This document shows, piece by piece, positions 32,175 to 43,320 of a stretch of 64,000 nucleotides of DNA. Position 1 is the first letter of the stretch; each line of letters begins with the position of its first letter. The position numbers and the translations under genes are program-made. The notes under the pieces were generated by a model. The model did not search any database. It was not told the DNA's origin and saw only the letters and a program-made list of their open reading frames with translations. Origin of the DNA: Vanrija pseudolonga (lineage: Eukaryota; Basidiomycota; Tremellomycetes; Trichosporonales; Trichosporonaceae); the NCBI RefSeq assembly GCF_020906515.1, contig NC_085853.1:1736001-1800000 (forward strand). The letters run 5' to 3'.

Positions 32175-33544
32175 ATGTCGTCCAACGACGAGGTCGACGG
32201 CTGGATCGCCCAGCTCATGCAGTGCAAGCCGCTGAGCGAGACCGAGGTCAAGAAGCTCTGCGACAAGGTGCGTTGGTTGGTTGGCGACTCGGGCCTGGGC
32301 TTTAAGCCATCCGCGGTGGCAAGGCAAGGGAGAAGCAAGTGTCGCGGCGATGGGTCAGGCGTCCTCGTCCTTGTCGGGCGACGTTGTTACGGGCAACACG
32401 CCGTGGGCTGTGCGCTCGTGATGCGTCGTGGTGTCGCCGAGAGACTGTCCCGCTGCACCAGGTTGGTTGGCCAAAGCTCGGCCTGACCTGGTGACGGGTG
32501 GGTCGCTTGACCTGGACCGTGCTCCATCCTTTGTGCACCTCGTTTTTTTCTTTGTCACTTCTGCAGTCATGTTATTGTCTCTGATACTAACTCGCCCAGG
32601 CCCGTGAGGTCCTCATGGAGGAGTCCAACGTTCAGCCCGTACGCTGCCCCGTGACCGTCTGTGGTGACATCCACGGCCAGTTTGTGAGTTGGGCCGTTGC
32701 CTGCAGCGAGCGACGCAGGCACTGGCATCGCCTGAAGGATCAACCTCCTGACACTGTCAGCACGACCTGTCCGAGCTGTTCCGCATCGGCGGCAACTCGC
32801 CAGACACAAATTATCTGTTCATGGGCGACTATGTCGACCGTGGCTACTACTCTGTCGAGACGGTCACGTTGCTCGTTGCCCTCAAGCTCCGCTACCGCGA
32901 CCGAGTGACCATTCTCCGTGGCAACCACGAGTCGCGCCAGATTACCCAGGTGTACGGCTTCTACGACGAGTGCCTGCGCAAGTACGGCAACGCCAACGTG
33001 TGGAAGTTCTTCACCGACTTGTTCGACTACCTCCCCCTGACTGCTCTCATCGACAACCAGATCTTCTGTCTCCACGGCGGTCTGTCGCCCTCGATCGACA
33101 CGCTCGACCACATCCGCTCGATTGACCGTATCCAGGAGGTGCCTCACGAGGGCCCCATGTGTGACTTGCTCTGGTCTGACCCCGACGACCGTTGCGGCTG
33201 GGGCATCTCGCCCCGTGGTGCTGGTTACACGTTCGGCCAGGACATTTCCGAGGCGTTCAACCACAACAACGGTCTTACGCTGGTCGCCCGTGCCCACCAG
33301 CTTGTCATGGAAGGCTTCTCGTGGTCCCAGGAGCGCAACGTTGTCACCATCTTCTCGGCGCCCAACTACTGCTACCGCTGCGGTAACCAGGCTGCCATCC
33401 TCGAGGTCGACGATGCGCTCAAGTACACCTTCCTTCAGTTCGACCCCGCACCGCGCGCAGGAGAGCCCCTGGTCTCGCGCCGTCCTCCAGACTACGTGAG
33501 TGGTGTGAAGTGCAACTCTAGCTGACCCATTCCAGTTCCTGTAG
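32175..33544 (+). CDS. PPH21: Serine/threonine protein phosphatase 2A catalytic subunit
   Basis: Exons 32175-32267, 32600-32683, 32761-33495 and 33536-33544 give 306 aa, close to the usual 309. The metallophosphatase motifs are complete: GDIHGQF (53-59), GDYVDRG (81-87), [20 protein letters not shown], and later the two metal histidines in RAHQLVMEG and [11 protein letters not shown]. The tail RRPPDYFL is the PP2A hallmark; the last Leu is the carboxyl-methylation site that tunes B-subunit choice. The final Phe-Leu-stop is encoded by a 9-nt exon. The first intron is 332 nt, by far the longest in the gene. It acts as core enzyme with scaffold and regulatory subunits in cell cycle and stress signalling. 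Confidence 0.97.
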
Positions 33545-34308
33545 ACGTCTCCTCGCATCACGTTAGCATACGAGCCCACCACCACCACATAACAAGAACC
33601 TTTCCGCCCGATTCTCCGTTTCCGACTGCCCCGTCCCGCACGATTCTCTGCTTCCCCGCCAAATCTCGCAACAACCAAACATTAGTTTATCGAGTGTGTA
33701 GGGCCATGGCTCCCCATCCCATGTCCCCGCGCTCGTGTACAGTTTCCACGTCAAGAAGAAGAAAAAAGATAAAGAGATGACGCCCCACGTAGACGTTTGG
33801 CGCTTGCCCGTGGCTTGCGCAGCAGCAGGTGGTGGACGGATATGAAGTAAAATGTCTGTCTGCTGCCTGGGCAAGCTTTGCTGGATGCGACCAAATACCC
33901 CCAATACCCTTCTGATGAGCTAGTGAGCTAGTGGAGAGATGTAGTCATGGCGGTGTGAGTGAGCAGCAGCAAGCGATAGCGCTGTCGTGGGGTCTTCATG
34001 GGACGATTGTTGTGGGGGTGCTATCGCCTGGGTTGCATTCCGAGGGTGTGATTGCCGGTGCTGCTGCACGCTGCTGCCGCCTTGTCGTGTGCCGATGCAG
34101 TCTTGCTCATGATCACGTCAAGGATGTGCCAGTGACGAGGCGCGTCGTCGCGCAGCCAGCCGCCAGTGCGCGCCCAGTGACGCGCCGCCCTGACTCCCAG
34201 TCGCCCACTCTCACGTGGCGCGTCTAACTTTCGGCACGGCATTGTGCGCACACTCTTTCCTGACAATCTCATCCCGGAACAATCACTTAACACCACCCAC
34301 CCACGCAA
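33545..34308. other. Spacer between PP2A and ORC1
   Basis: About 760 bp. The left part is the PP2A 3' region and the right part the ORC1 promoter. No gene, tRNA or strong TATA box was seen. Confidence 0.5.
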
Positions 34309-36812
34309 ATGCCAGTCACGCCGCGCCGCTCGACCCGCGGCGCAGTCTTCACGCCGACGGCGAGCGTGGCGTCGGTGCCAACCGACACGGTCTTCGCGTG
34401 GACTGGTACGGCCAAGCCCGCCGCAGAAGGCGGCAGGGTGTACTACTCTGGCTTTTCGCGCATCGTCAAGCACTCGACTCGCGGGGGCAAGGCCGCCGTC
34501 GGCGGCGATGACAGCGACGACAACAGCGACGATGAGGAGGGCAACGCGAACACGAAGACGCCAAAGGTCGAAGTCGCGGTGCCGAAGCGCCGCCGCGCCC
34601 CTGCCCCCAAGCCGGACGAGGAATCCCGCTTCGCGATCGGCGACGGCGTCGTCGTGCAGGTCGAGGGCGGGAACGACGGCATCGGCATGCTCACTGCGCT
34701 TTGGGAGGAGCCGGCCGGCGACGACGAAGACGACGAGTCGGAGGACAGCTCGCGGTCCAGCTCGGCCCCCGACAAGCCCCTCATGATGGCGCAGATCCAC
34801 TGGTTCTTCAGAAAGGAGGACTTGCCCGGCGTTATGAGAAACGTCAAGCTCGAGGACGTGAGTGCGAGGTAGTGGCAAGAGGGCGAGGCCCGCTGACACA
34901 CATGCCCAGAACGAGGTCCTCCTCGCCAGCTCGCCAAACCGGCCAGTAACGACCAACCTCCCGCTACCCCTCCTCGTCAAAACCATCCCGATCTACTCGA
35001 AAGCCGTGTACAAGGCCCAGTTCCCCGACGCCGAGAGAAAAACACAGTGGAAGGGCTGGGCGTACCTCCCCAAGGCGAACGTGTTCTGGTGCGCGCGCGC
35101 ATACGACAAGGGCGCTCGCGGCGGCAAGGTGTGGAAGGTCGACATTGACGAGTGGAAGGGGCGCGGGCGCGCGGGCATGGGGTGGGCCGTGCAGATGGTG
35201 CAGGAGGAGAGCGAGGACGAGGACGAGAGCGCGGCGACGTCGCGTGCCGCGAGCCCCGACGCAGGGAGCGAGAGCAGGGACGACGACGCGTCCGTGGTCG
35301 ACAGCGACGAGGACGACGGCCCGCGACGGCGCAAGGCCGCGCCAAAGCGCAAGCGCGCGGCCGCTACGACGCCGCGGAAGCGCGCAAAGCCAGAGCCGAA
35401 GAAACGCATCCCGCATCCCAAGTCGTCGAGCTCGCGCCTCCCTGCGGCCGTCCCGCGCGTCGAGGATCTCCCAGCAGATCCGTACGAGCGCGCCCTGCGC
35501 CTCCTGCACGTCGGCGCAACGCCAGAGAGCCTGCCGTGCCGCGAGGAAGAGTACGTCGACGTGCTGAGCCGCGTCGAGGAGGGGATCGAGAGTGGCGGCG
35601 GCGGGTGTCTGTGTAAGTGGGCGCGGAGTCGTCGTATCGCGTCGCTCACACCGCAGACATTGCCGGCGTGCCCGGTACCGGCAAGACGGCGACGGTGCAT
35701 GCCGTGGTCAAGGAGCTGCGGCGGAAAGCCGAGGACGGGGTGGGTACCCCCTGCATCTGTTGGTCACCCGCTAACGGCCTCAGGAATTAGCCCCCTTCTC
35801 CTACGTCGAGATCAACGGCCTCAAGATCCCGTCCCCGCAGCACGCGTACACGGTGCTTTGGGAGACGATTTCGGGGCAGAAGGGCTGCTCGGCCAAGACG
35901 GCGCTGCGCGGGCTCGAGGCGCACTTTGGTCGCAAGACTGGCTCTGGCGTGCGTGGGCCAAGAGGACATACCTTGTGGGTGGACGCCACTCATTCGCCAT
36001 CACCCGCTGACCACCCCAGCGTCGTGCTCATGGACGAGCTTGACCAGCTCCTCACGGCGAAGCAGGACGTCGTGTACAACTTTTTCAACTGGCCCACGAT
36101 GCGCGACTCGCAGCTGTTCGTGGTGGCGATCGCGAACCGCATGGACCTGCCACAGCACCTGGCGGCCAAGATCAAGTCGCGTCTCGGCCTGCAGACGCTC
36201 CTCTTCCAGCCGTACGACCGCCAGAGCCTGATTGAAATCGTGCAGTCGCGGCAGGTGGCGCACCCCGCCTCGAACGCAGAGCACAAGGTGCTCGCGCCCG
36301 ATGCGATCGCCCTCGCCGCCACCAAGATGGCAGGCACGAACGGCGACGCGCGCCGCGTGCTCGACGCGTGCCGCCGCGCCGTCGAGGTCGCCATGGCCGC
36401 GCCAGAGCGCAAGGCAGTCTCCGCACGCGACATGGTGCAGGTGCTCAACGCCATGAGCTCGTCCCCCGTCGCCCTCTTCCTCCGCCAGTGCAGCCCGCAG
36501 CAGAAGCGCTTGCTGGCCGCGCTCGTCCGGTGTATCCGCCGCGAGGGCGTGCCCGAGATTCCGTGGCGCGCCGTCCGGACAGACCACGACGCGCTGACCC
36601 GCTCCCTGGCCGAGAGCAACGAGCTGCTCAGCGACGCCGAGCTGCTCCTCGTCCGCTCGTCGCTTGTTGCTACGCACGCGCTCACGTCTGCGCCGGACGC
36701 GTACCGGGCGCCCGAGGACCGCCGCCTCGCGCTCGGTATGGAGATTGGAGAGGTTGGCCGCGTGCTCATGAACGAGGGGGAGGCGTGGCGCCGTGCGTTG
36801 GCGGGCATTTAG
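34309..36812 (+). CDS. ORC1: Origin recognition complex subunit 1
   Basis: Exons 34309-34857, 34910-35612, 35657-35739, 35784-35974 and 36020-36812 give 772 aa. The N-terminal half carries a BAH-type domain (RFAIGDGVVVQVEG ... QIHWFFRKEDLPG ... NEVLLASSPN, then YLPKANVFWCARAYD) for chromatin contact. A Lys/Arg/Asp-rich linker follows. The AAA+ ATPase has Walker A GVPGTGKT (421-428), Walker B VVLMDE (510-515), then KQDVVYNFFNWPT and sensor region VVAIANRMDLP. A winged-helix C-terminus follows. ORC1 binds origins with the other ORC subunits and loads Mcm2-7. The intron just before Walker B is 45 nt, in phase and free of stops. Confidence 0.95.
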
Positions 36813-37023
36813 GGGACTCTCACACATCTGTACCATATTGTAGCAAGTAGTAGCTTGGCATGTCATCACAGGGTTCGTCACATAAAGCCTGGCGGCTGGT
36901 GTATCAGGCTACGGGAGATGGGGGAAACTGATGACACAATGTTCGGTTGGAAAGCAGGACGGGGACGGGGGGCGTTGTTGTATGCAGGCAGGTTATGTTA
37001 TCAAAACAGCAGCAGCAGCAGGC

Positions 37024-39210
37024 TCAGAAAATGGTCTCGAGGGGCTCGTCGGCCGGCTTGACAAGGCGTGGCGGGCCAACAGGCGCAACGTTGCGGCCAA
37101 AGGTGAAGCCGACCCAGTTGTTACGGTTGCCCTGACCCTTCTCCTTGACAGCCTCGACGTCGCGCTGCTTCTTGAACACCTCGGCGTACTTGGCCATGTC
37201 CTCTGGTGACGTGAACGAGTCAAAGTAGCCGACGTCGGTCTCGCCGTCGAGGACGGGGACGAAGGGTGCCGGCAACTGGCGAAGCTGACCGAAGGGCAGC
37301 GAAGAGAAGAAGGGGAGCGTCTGGACGTCGGCGAGCGACGCGACACGGTCCTTGGGGTGGGCAATGAGGCTGGAGTGTCAGCTGGTGATCGGCGCATCCT
37401 CATCTGACATACCGAACCACGGCATCCCACGCCACATCCGTCAGGTTGAAGATCAAGTCCTCGGGGCGGTCGTAGACCGGGCGACGAAGAACGCGCGACC
37501 AGTTCTTGAGGTTGGCCCAAGTCTCCTCGGGTGTGGAACCCGAGAAAGGAGGGAAGCCGCACAGGAACTCGAACAGGATACAGCCAAGCGACCAGTAGTC
37601 TGCGGAGTATGTGTAGGTCCTGCCACGGAGAACCTCTGGAGGCATGTAGTCTGGCGAACCGACAACCGAGTCGGCGTAGCGAGGCTCAGTCATGCGGATA
37701 GACCGGTAGATTGTGCGGCGCTCGAGTGTGCTACGGAAGACAAGGTTCTCGTCCTTGACCTGGTCGAGCTGGGTTGTCAGCTGGGGTCACTCACAGCGTC
37801 AGCTCACCTTCTGCTTCATCTCCTCAATCTTCTGGGGGTTGAGAGCACCAGTGGCGAGACCAAAGTCGGTAAGCTTGACATGGCCGGTGCCGTCAACGAG
37901 GAAGTTCTCGGGCTTGAGGTCACGGTGAATGTAACCAAGCTTGTGGAGCTCGTTGACAGCAGCGAACATCTCTGCAGCATAGAACCTGGCATGCTCCTCC
38001 TTGAGCACACCCGAGTTGTTGAGGAGAGTGCGGAAGTCACCTCCAGGCACGTACTCCATGGCAAGGTAGACGTGCTCCTGGTCCTGGAAGGCATAGAGGA
38101 GGCGCACCAGCCAAGGCGTCTTGACGGCGGTGAGAATATCACGCTCCACAAGGACGTGCTTGACCTCGTCCATCTTGGCAAGAGTACCCTTGCGCATCTT
38201 CTTCAAGGCACAGATTTCGTGCGTGTCGGCCTTGCGAGCAAGGTAGACCGAGCCGTAGCCACCCTGGCCGACCTGGGCAATGATACGGAAGTGGTCGATG
38301 CGGAGCTTGGTACGACGCTTACGGAGCAGGACACGCTCACGACCATTGTAGCTCTGAACCTCCTTGGCGAGCTCAGGGCCAGTCACCTACGTCTGTCAAC
38401 ATCACTCTCAACTTGCCACCACTCACGTTACGGGCAGCAGTGTCGGCCTTGAACGTGTCGCAACGCTTTTTCCTGCTCGAGATGTAACCAAGGAGATCGA
38501 CTGCGGCAGGTTAGGGGACGCTCGGGACGTTTGTAACGGGTCACGCACAGTAATAGTCGAGGAAGTCTGTTGTTTGTGTCAGCTCCTTGCTCCCCTCCAT
38601 CCCGGTTTCACTTACAGAGCTGTGCGACCGTCGCCTTGCGCCTGACTTCTGGCGATTCGAGCAGCTCGATCTGCCACGGCTCGAGCACACGCTGCTCTTT
38701 CTGCGTCTCAATCTTGGCAGTGCGCATACGAATGTCCTCGTCAAAGGCCCGCTGGGCGTTGCCACCGGGGACACCGAGTAACTCGCGGCCGCTCTGCTGC
38801 TGGGCGGGCTGGATGTAGTGGTACTGGTGCTGGCCCTTGGTGGGGGATGGCGGCGCGGCAAGGTTCTTGAGCGCCGCGGGGTTGGCTGTGCCCTTGTAGG
38901 TCTGCATGTGGACGTCGTCGGCCGAGTAGGCGGGGCGGGGGTCGTGCACCTCGTCTCCGCCCTTTGACTTGGCCGCCTTCTCCTGGGCCCAAAGGAAGGA
39001 GAGGTAGCTGGAGCGGTCGCCGGCAGCACCTGGGGCGGGCTGGTTCTCCTTTGCCGCTGAGCGGTCCGACCTCGACTTGGAGGGGGAGGGCTGGGGGATG
39101 GCTGGGGCTGCCATGTTGTTGTTGTTATTGTGTGACTTGGACGGGGAGCTGGGTGTCTGGGTGGGTGTGGAAGGCTGGGAAGAGGCAGACTTAAGTACTC
39201 TTGCGAGCAT
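37024..39210 (-). CDS. DBF2: NDR-family AGC kinase, Dbf2/Dbf20 (Sid2)-like
   Basis: Exons, in coding order, 39210-38616, 38566-38549, 38500-38427, 38386-37808, 37768-37413 and 37369-37024 give 655 aa. The N-terminus is disordered; about residues 165-230 form the Mob1-binding helix region, with [19 protein letters not shown] typical of Dbf2/Sid2. The kinase domain has GQGGYG (269-274), HRDLKPEN (383-390), DFG (403-405), an insert before GSPDYMPPE, and [15 protein letters not shown]. The hydrophobic tail region [11 protein letters not shown] and GFTFGRN follow. With Mob1 it drives mitotic exit and septation. Exon 2 is only 18 nt. In-frame Met at 39114 is an alternative start. Confidence 0.92.
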
Positions 39211-39686
39211 TGTTGGAAGGGAGGAGGAGTCAAAAGTAACGCTTGTTGTTTGGAGCTAGCTAAGTAATGTTGTGGTGATGGAATGGGACTGATGGGTCCT
39301 TGGTCCGACGTCTTGTTGTTTGGATGAGAGAGTGACGCTGGCTGGGCAGAGTGGCCTGGCCCGCCTTCTCCAATGTTGGTCGATTCAGGGGAAGTTGGGA
39401 AATTGGGCAGCCAGGCAGTGGCACAGCACAAAGTCAGTCGCGGGTCATTTCCCATTCAGGGGAGGGAGCAAGCACCAAACAAGGGGCTAATACATTGCGA
39501 CTACGCTCTCTGAATGGGATAAATAAACAGAAAATAGGGGGTGGGAAATAATCAGAGGTCAACAAGTCTCCCACGCTCGATGCCGCTTCACGCGTCTGAC
39601 CTCTTGGAACGAGCCGAGCCAAACAAGGACAGACCACGGTGCAACAACAACTTGAACAACCTCTACTCCACCTTGACACTGCAACC
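39211..39686. promoter_or_regulatory. Divergent promoter shared by the Dbf2-like kinase and SPC25
   Basis: About 475 bp. It holds a direct repeat ATTCAGGGGA (39383-39392 and 39454-39463) and a forkhead-like core ATAAACA at 39523-39529 inside GATAAATAAACAG. Both flanking genes act in mitosis, so a shared cell-cycle input is plausible, but this is inference from motifs only. Confidence 0.45.
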
Positions 39687-40743
39687 ATGCCGGGAACACT
39701 GCTTGCCCCACCCAAAATCTCACTGCAGGACATCCTCGACACGTCAGTGTCAGGCCAGCCAGAGATCAACCTCGAATGGGAGCCATTCCAAACACAGGTC
39801 GACGCCTTCCTCCGGGCCGTGAGTTGCCCTGTTCGCCTCGCAACCACCCGGCTCACACCCCAGATCGACACGTACGCCGTCTCGGCCAAGACTGAGATTG
39901 CTGCCCGCGCCAACGACCACGTCAATGTCGTGCGCGAGCTCAATGCGAGAACCGAGGAAGCCGAGCGCCAGATTCACCGCGAGCAGCAGAACGAGCATGA
40001 GATGCTGGCTAGTGGGTACGTTTTTGTCGAGGAGTACTGACCCGCGCAGCGATCGAGGTGGAGAGGAAAACGGTGTCCGACTTCACCCAGGCTCTTACCG
40101 GCCTGCAGACCAAGCTCGCCAAGGTGCGCGAGCAGAATGCGTCGCTCGAGCACGAACTCACCGCCATCCGCAAGGAGGTGCGCGGGGACACTGCGACCAA
40201 GGAGCGGCAGGGGAGGGCACTCGAGGAGCAGCGGAGGAAGGACGAGATGGAGCTCGCGGCGCTCGAGGGGGCTCTTGGGCTGAGCATCACTGGTGTTGCG
40301 GGTGAGTGGTGCCGATTGTGATATGTCACCGCTTACGCCCAGCCAACCGCCTCCTCGTCTTGTTCACTCTCATCGACCCATCGGATGCCAAGCGGGAATT
40401 CTCATTTGTGCTGGATTGCAATGCGCAAGACTATGTCGTGCCGCAGTGCGACCCCCCGGTTGCAGACATGCCGGACCTGGTGCAGCGACTCAACGGTGAC
40501 CGCGACCTGCACTCGTTCATCAAGCGAGGTGAGTAGCTGGCGCCACGGGGGGAAGACCATCTGACACGCTCAGTTCGCAAGGCATTCGTCGCGCTTGTCG
40601 CCCCGCCACCAGGCAAGTTTGACGACCTCAATGGGCCGTCGACCTCGAGGACAACGACGCCGCCAGCAGCACCAACAGCTACGCCAGCTGCCCGGGCACC
40701 ATCAGTGCCGCCCGTCGCAGAGGCCAACCTGATCGACATTTAG
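39687..40743 (+). CDS. SPC25: Kinetochore protein Spc25 (Ndc80 complex)
   Basis: Exons 39687-39818, 39864-40011, 40050-40301, 40343-40528 and 40574-40743 give 295 aa. Residues 45-165 are a long coiled coil (ELNARTEEAERQIHREQQ, LQTKLAKVREQNASLEHEL). The globular C-terminal part has LFTLIDPSDAKREFSFVLDC, DYVVPQCDPPV and LVQRLNGDRDLHSFIKRVRKAF, the Spc25 RWD-like domain pattern. A Pro/Ala-rich tail ends in EANLIDI. Spc25 dimerises with Spc24 and ties the Ndc80 complex to the inner kinetochore. Introns are 38-45 nt. Confidence 0.88.
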
Positions 40744-41023
40744 AGCTGCAGGCGGGGTGTATCGTTGTCAAACTGTTTGTATTCCTAGACATGTTAATGG
40801 TTGTGGTTATGGCGGTGGTTGTGATGGTTGGAGGGGTGTGGGGCCTCGACGTGCGTCAGTGACCAGCCACGGTCATGCGAATGGTGTGATGATGCAGATG
40901 CTATGAAGCGTTGCGTGGCGTGGCCACGCGGGCTGTATTGTCGTCCTATGTCCTTGGGCTCTCCTTCCGCCCTCCCTCCCTCCCTCGTCACCTCCCTCAG
41001 GCTCCTCCTCAACCCTCCCCCGC

Positions 41024-41662
41024 TCAAGGGGCATACTCGATGTCCCCATCCATGTTGACCCGCCCCTTGGTCACCTTCTCGCCCTTTTCGCGCACGAGGT
41101 CTTCGACGGTTTTGAGCTTCCCGTTGTCGGTCACCTCCTGCAGGAGAGTTAGCGCCGTCCGCCCTCGCGAGGAGCATCCCCGCCTCGCTCCTCGCCGCCT
41201 GCCGCGGCTCGCAGCTCGCTGACTCACCTTGAACCACCCCAAATGGTCCGCGATCAAATGCCTTGCCTTGCACTCGGGACACTGCACGATCACCACGCCC
41301 TTCTCGTAGCTCTTCTTGGCAAACTCGTGCGTCGAGCGGTGGCCGCAGTCGTTGTGCGTGCACGTGAATGTCATGGCGAGGCGGGGCTCGATCTGGGCCA
41401 GTTTCTGGGGGCCGGTGGTGCCGGGGCTGGCCGGCGCGTTGGCGTCGGGTGCAGGGAGCGCGTGCGAGCTGCTTTCTGGCGTCGTGGGAGGTGTCGAGGC
41501 CGGCGTTGAGGACGACGAGGAGGAGGACGAGGACGAGTTGTACCGCGTGAATGCGAACGGCGCGAAGCGGGCCGCAGAGGTGGCCGCTGGTGCCATCCGC
41601 GGGAGAGCGAGAACACGCGCGCTCGTCGCGGCGCGGAAGAGGGTACGGGATACTGCTGCCAT
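41024..41662 (-). CDS. ZIM17: DNL-type zinc-finger protein, mtHsp70-escort protein (Zim17/Hep1/Tim15)
   Basis: Exons 41662-41228 and 41137-41024 give 182 aa. The N-terminus (MAAVSRTLFRAATSARVLAL, Arg/Ser/Ala rich, almost no acid residues) is a mitochondrial presequence, followed by a Ser run. The zinc ribbon uses Cys101/Cys106 (CTHNDC) and Cys128/Cys131 (CPEC). The family DNL motif appears as DHL in HLIADHLGWF. It keeps mitochondrial Hsp70 (Ssc1) soluble in the matrix. The 90-nt intron is a multiple of three without a stop, so an unspliced message would still encode a protein with 30 extra residues after Lys145. Confidence 0.93.
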   Translation of the reverse strand: MAAVSRTLFRAATSARVLALPRMAPAATSAARFAPFAFTRYNSSSSSSSSSSTPASTPPTTPESSSHALPAPDANAPASPGTTGPQKLAQIEPRLAMTFTCTHNDCGHRSTHEFAKKSYEKGVVIVQCPECKARHLIADHLGWFKVSQRAASRGRRRGARRGCSSRGRTALTLLQEVTDNGKLKTVEDLVREKGEKVTKGRVNMDGDIEYAP

Positions 41663-41906
41663 TGTGTGTGTGGGAGTGTGGGTGGGTGTGTAACTTGTGA
41701 AAGGCGGACGGAGACTGCGATGGAACTTCCAACTTCGTCATGATTCATGTAGCGGGAGCAAATTTGCCACCAACCTGCCTCAGGCGCTGACAATCGGCAA
41801 GTGTCCGGCTCGGGACGGCGAGGAGCTAGGAGCGATCGACAAAGTTGTCCCAGTTGGACTTTTGTCGACGACCACTCCATCTCCACCACTCACACCACTA
41901 GTCGCC
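41663..41906. promoter_or_regulatory. Short divergent promoter between ZIM17 and CMC2
   Basis: Only 244 bp separate the two start codons, and both products are mitochondrial. No clear TATA box is visible on either side. The spacing suggests a bidirectional promoter. Confidence 0.55.
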
Positions 41907-42434
41907 ATGCACGAGCCCCTCGGCGTCACGGACCGCGCGAACGGTACGTAGGCGTAGCCGGCGTGCTGCCTCCGCGCGCTCGGCGCTACGCGCCTCGCCT
42001 TGCTGACCCCCGCAGCCTGCTCAGAGTTCATCAAGGCGCTCCACGCGTGCCATGACAAGTCCGCCTGGTCGCGCTTCACCGGCATGTGTAATGACGAGAA
42101 GGACGCGCTGAACCTGTGCTTGCGGAAGGAGGTGAGTGTGCCGAGGCCGCGGCGGCCACGCGGAGCGTGGGCGGCGGGGGCGGCGGCTGGGCAAGCGACT
42201 GTCCTCGGACTCGCCTCGTCTGGCTGCTGGCGGCAGCCTTCAGCCTGCCTAGCACTGCTCCGCCCACGCCCAGTACCAGCTCGCTCCGCTCGCTGACACG
42301 CCCAGCGCATCGACCGCACAACACGCAACCGCGAGGCCGCCAAGGACCGGACGCGCAAAAAGGCCGAGGCGTGGGCCGCCCTCGACTCGGAGCTTAACGG
42401 CGACGATCAGCAGCCCAAGCCCAATGCTGCGTAG
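41907..42434 (+). CDS. CMC2: Twin-CX9C COX assembly factor Cmc2
   Basis: Exons 41907-41943, 42016-42131 and 42306-42434 give 93 aa. The start MHEPLGVTDRANA is followed by CSEFIKALHAC and CNDEKDALNLC, which are two CX9C motifs, so it should be imported by Mia40 and folded in the intermembrane space. The helix after them (RIDRTTRNREAAKDRTRKKAE) is typical of Cmc2. It supports cytochrome c oxidase assembly. The second intron is 174 nt and GC-rich. Confidence 0.93.
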
Positions 42435-43320
42435 GCGTCGCACACGGCCAACTGTATCTGTACTTTCCCCCACTCATTGTCATGCATTGGTTGCATTGGC
42501 GGGTGTGTGGGCTGGTGGAGTGAAGAGGCGAGGCGAGGAGGAGGTGCGGAGTTTGTCCGCGCCGCGGCGCAACTCGCGCTCGGTCCCTCGTACGACGGCG
42601 TCGAGGTCTGCGGATAGAGGTGTGTCGATGGTCGCTGGTTGCTCTGGGTCAATTTATCGTCGTCTACGGCCTCGGTCCGTCACCGCGCACTGTGACATCC
42701 GTGACGCTGATAATTCTTCGTGCGATAACAGCCCCTGCCACATCCATCCGTGGCAGTCAGTTTGCCCGGCGCCCACGCCCCCACACATCGCCTCCACATG
42801 ATGCATACACCAAAACGCGCTCCTTACAAAAACAAAAACTACTCGAATCGAAGACTACTACTGCTGCTACTACGCTCCTACGCCTCCTCGAACAAACCGA
42901 AAACAAACCCTCCTCCTCCGGCTGGTCTGGCCAGGCGGGAAACGAAACTGAAAGAGAGGACCCGATCGAGCGGGCCGCTTACAACGCGCCTTGTCCGTGG
43001 CGCTGGCGCTTTGGCATGGGGGTAGTTGGTTGATTGGGTGGGGATTACATTGTGTGTTGTGTGGGTCGTTGTCGTTGTTGTTGTTGTGGTTGTGGTTGAC
43101 TTCTGATTGGCGTCTGCAGCTTACATTTTGCTCAGAGCCGGCTTTCTTTCTGGGGCCCGTCGTGGCCCGGGCAGCTTCCTGGCTGCGTTTGCGGATCGAT
43201 GGATGGATTGTAGTGCGTGTGTTGTGATTGATGACAAGGATCGGGAGACAGGATTAGGCGGAGGTGGTGGGGGTACTTGTTGACGGCGTTGCGTCGTTTC
43301 TTGGTCCTTGAGCGCGGCGC
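42435..43320. other. Spacer between CMC2 and the low-complexity protein gene
   Basis: About 890 bp between two converging 3' ends. An A-rich stretch lies near 42805-42845 and a GTTGTT/GTGG-rich stretch near 43020-43100. I see no gene. Confidence 0.5.

Noticed and set aside
32268-32599. Intronic snoRNA in the first PP2A intron
   Set aside because: Only a degenerate C-box-like GTGATGC and a CTGA near the acceptor, about 160 nt apart, which is too far for a normal box C/D RNA.
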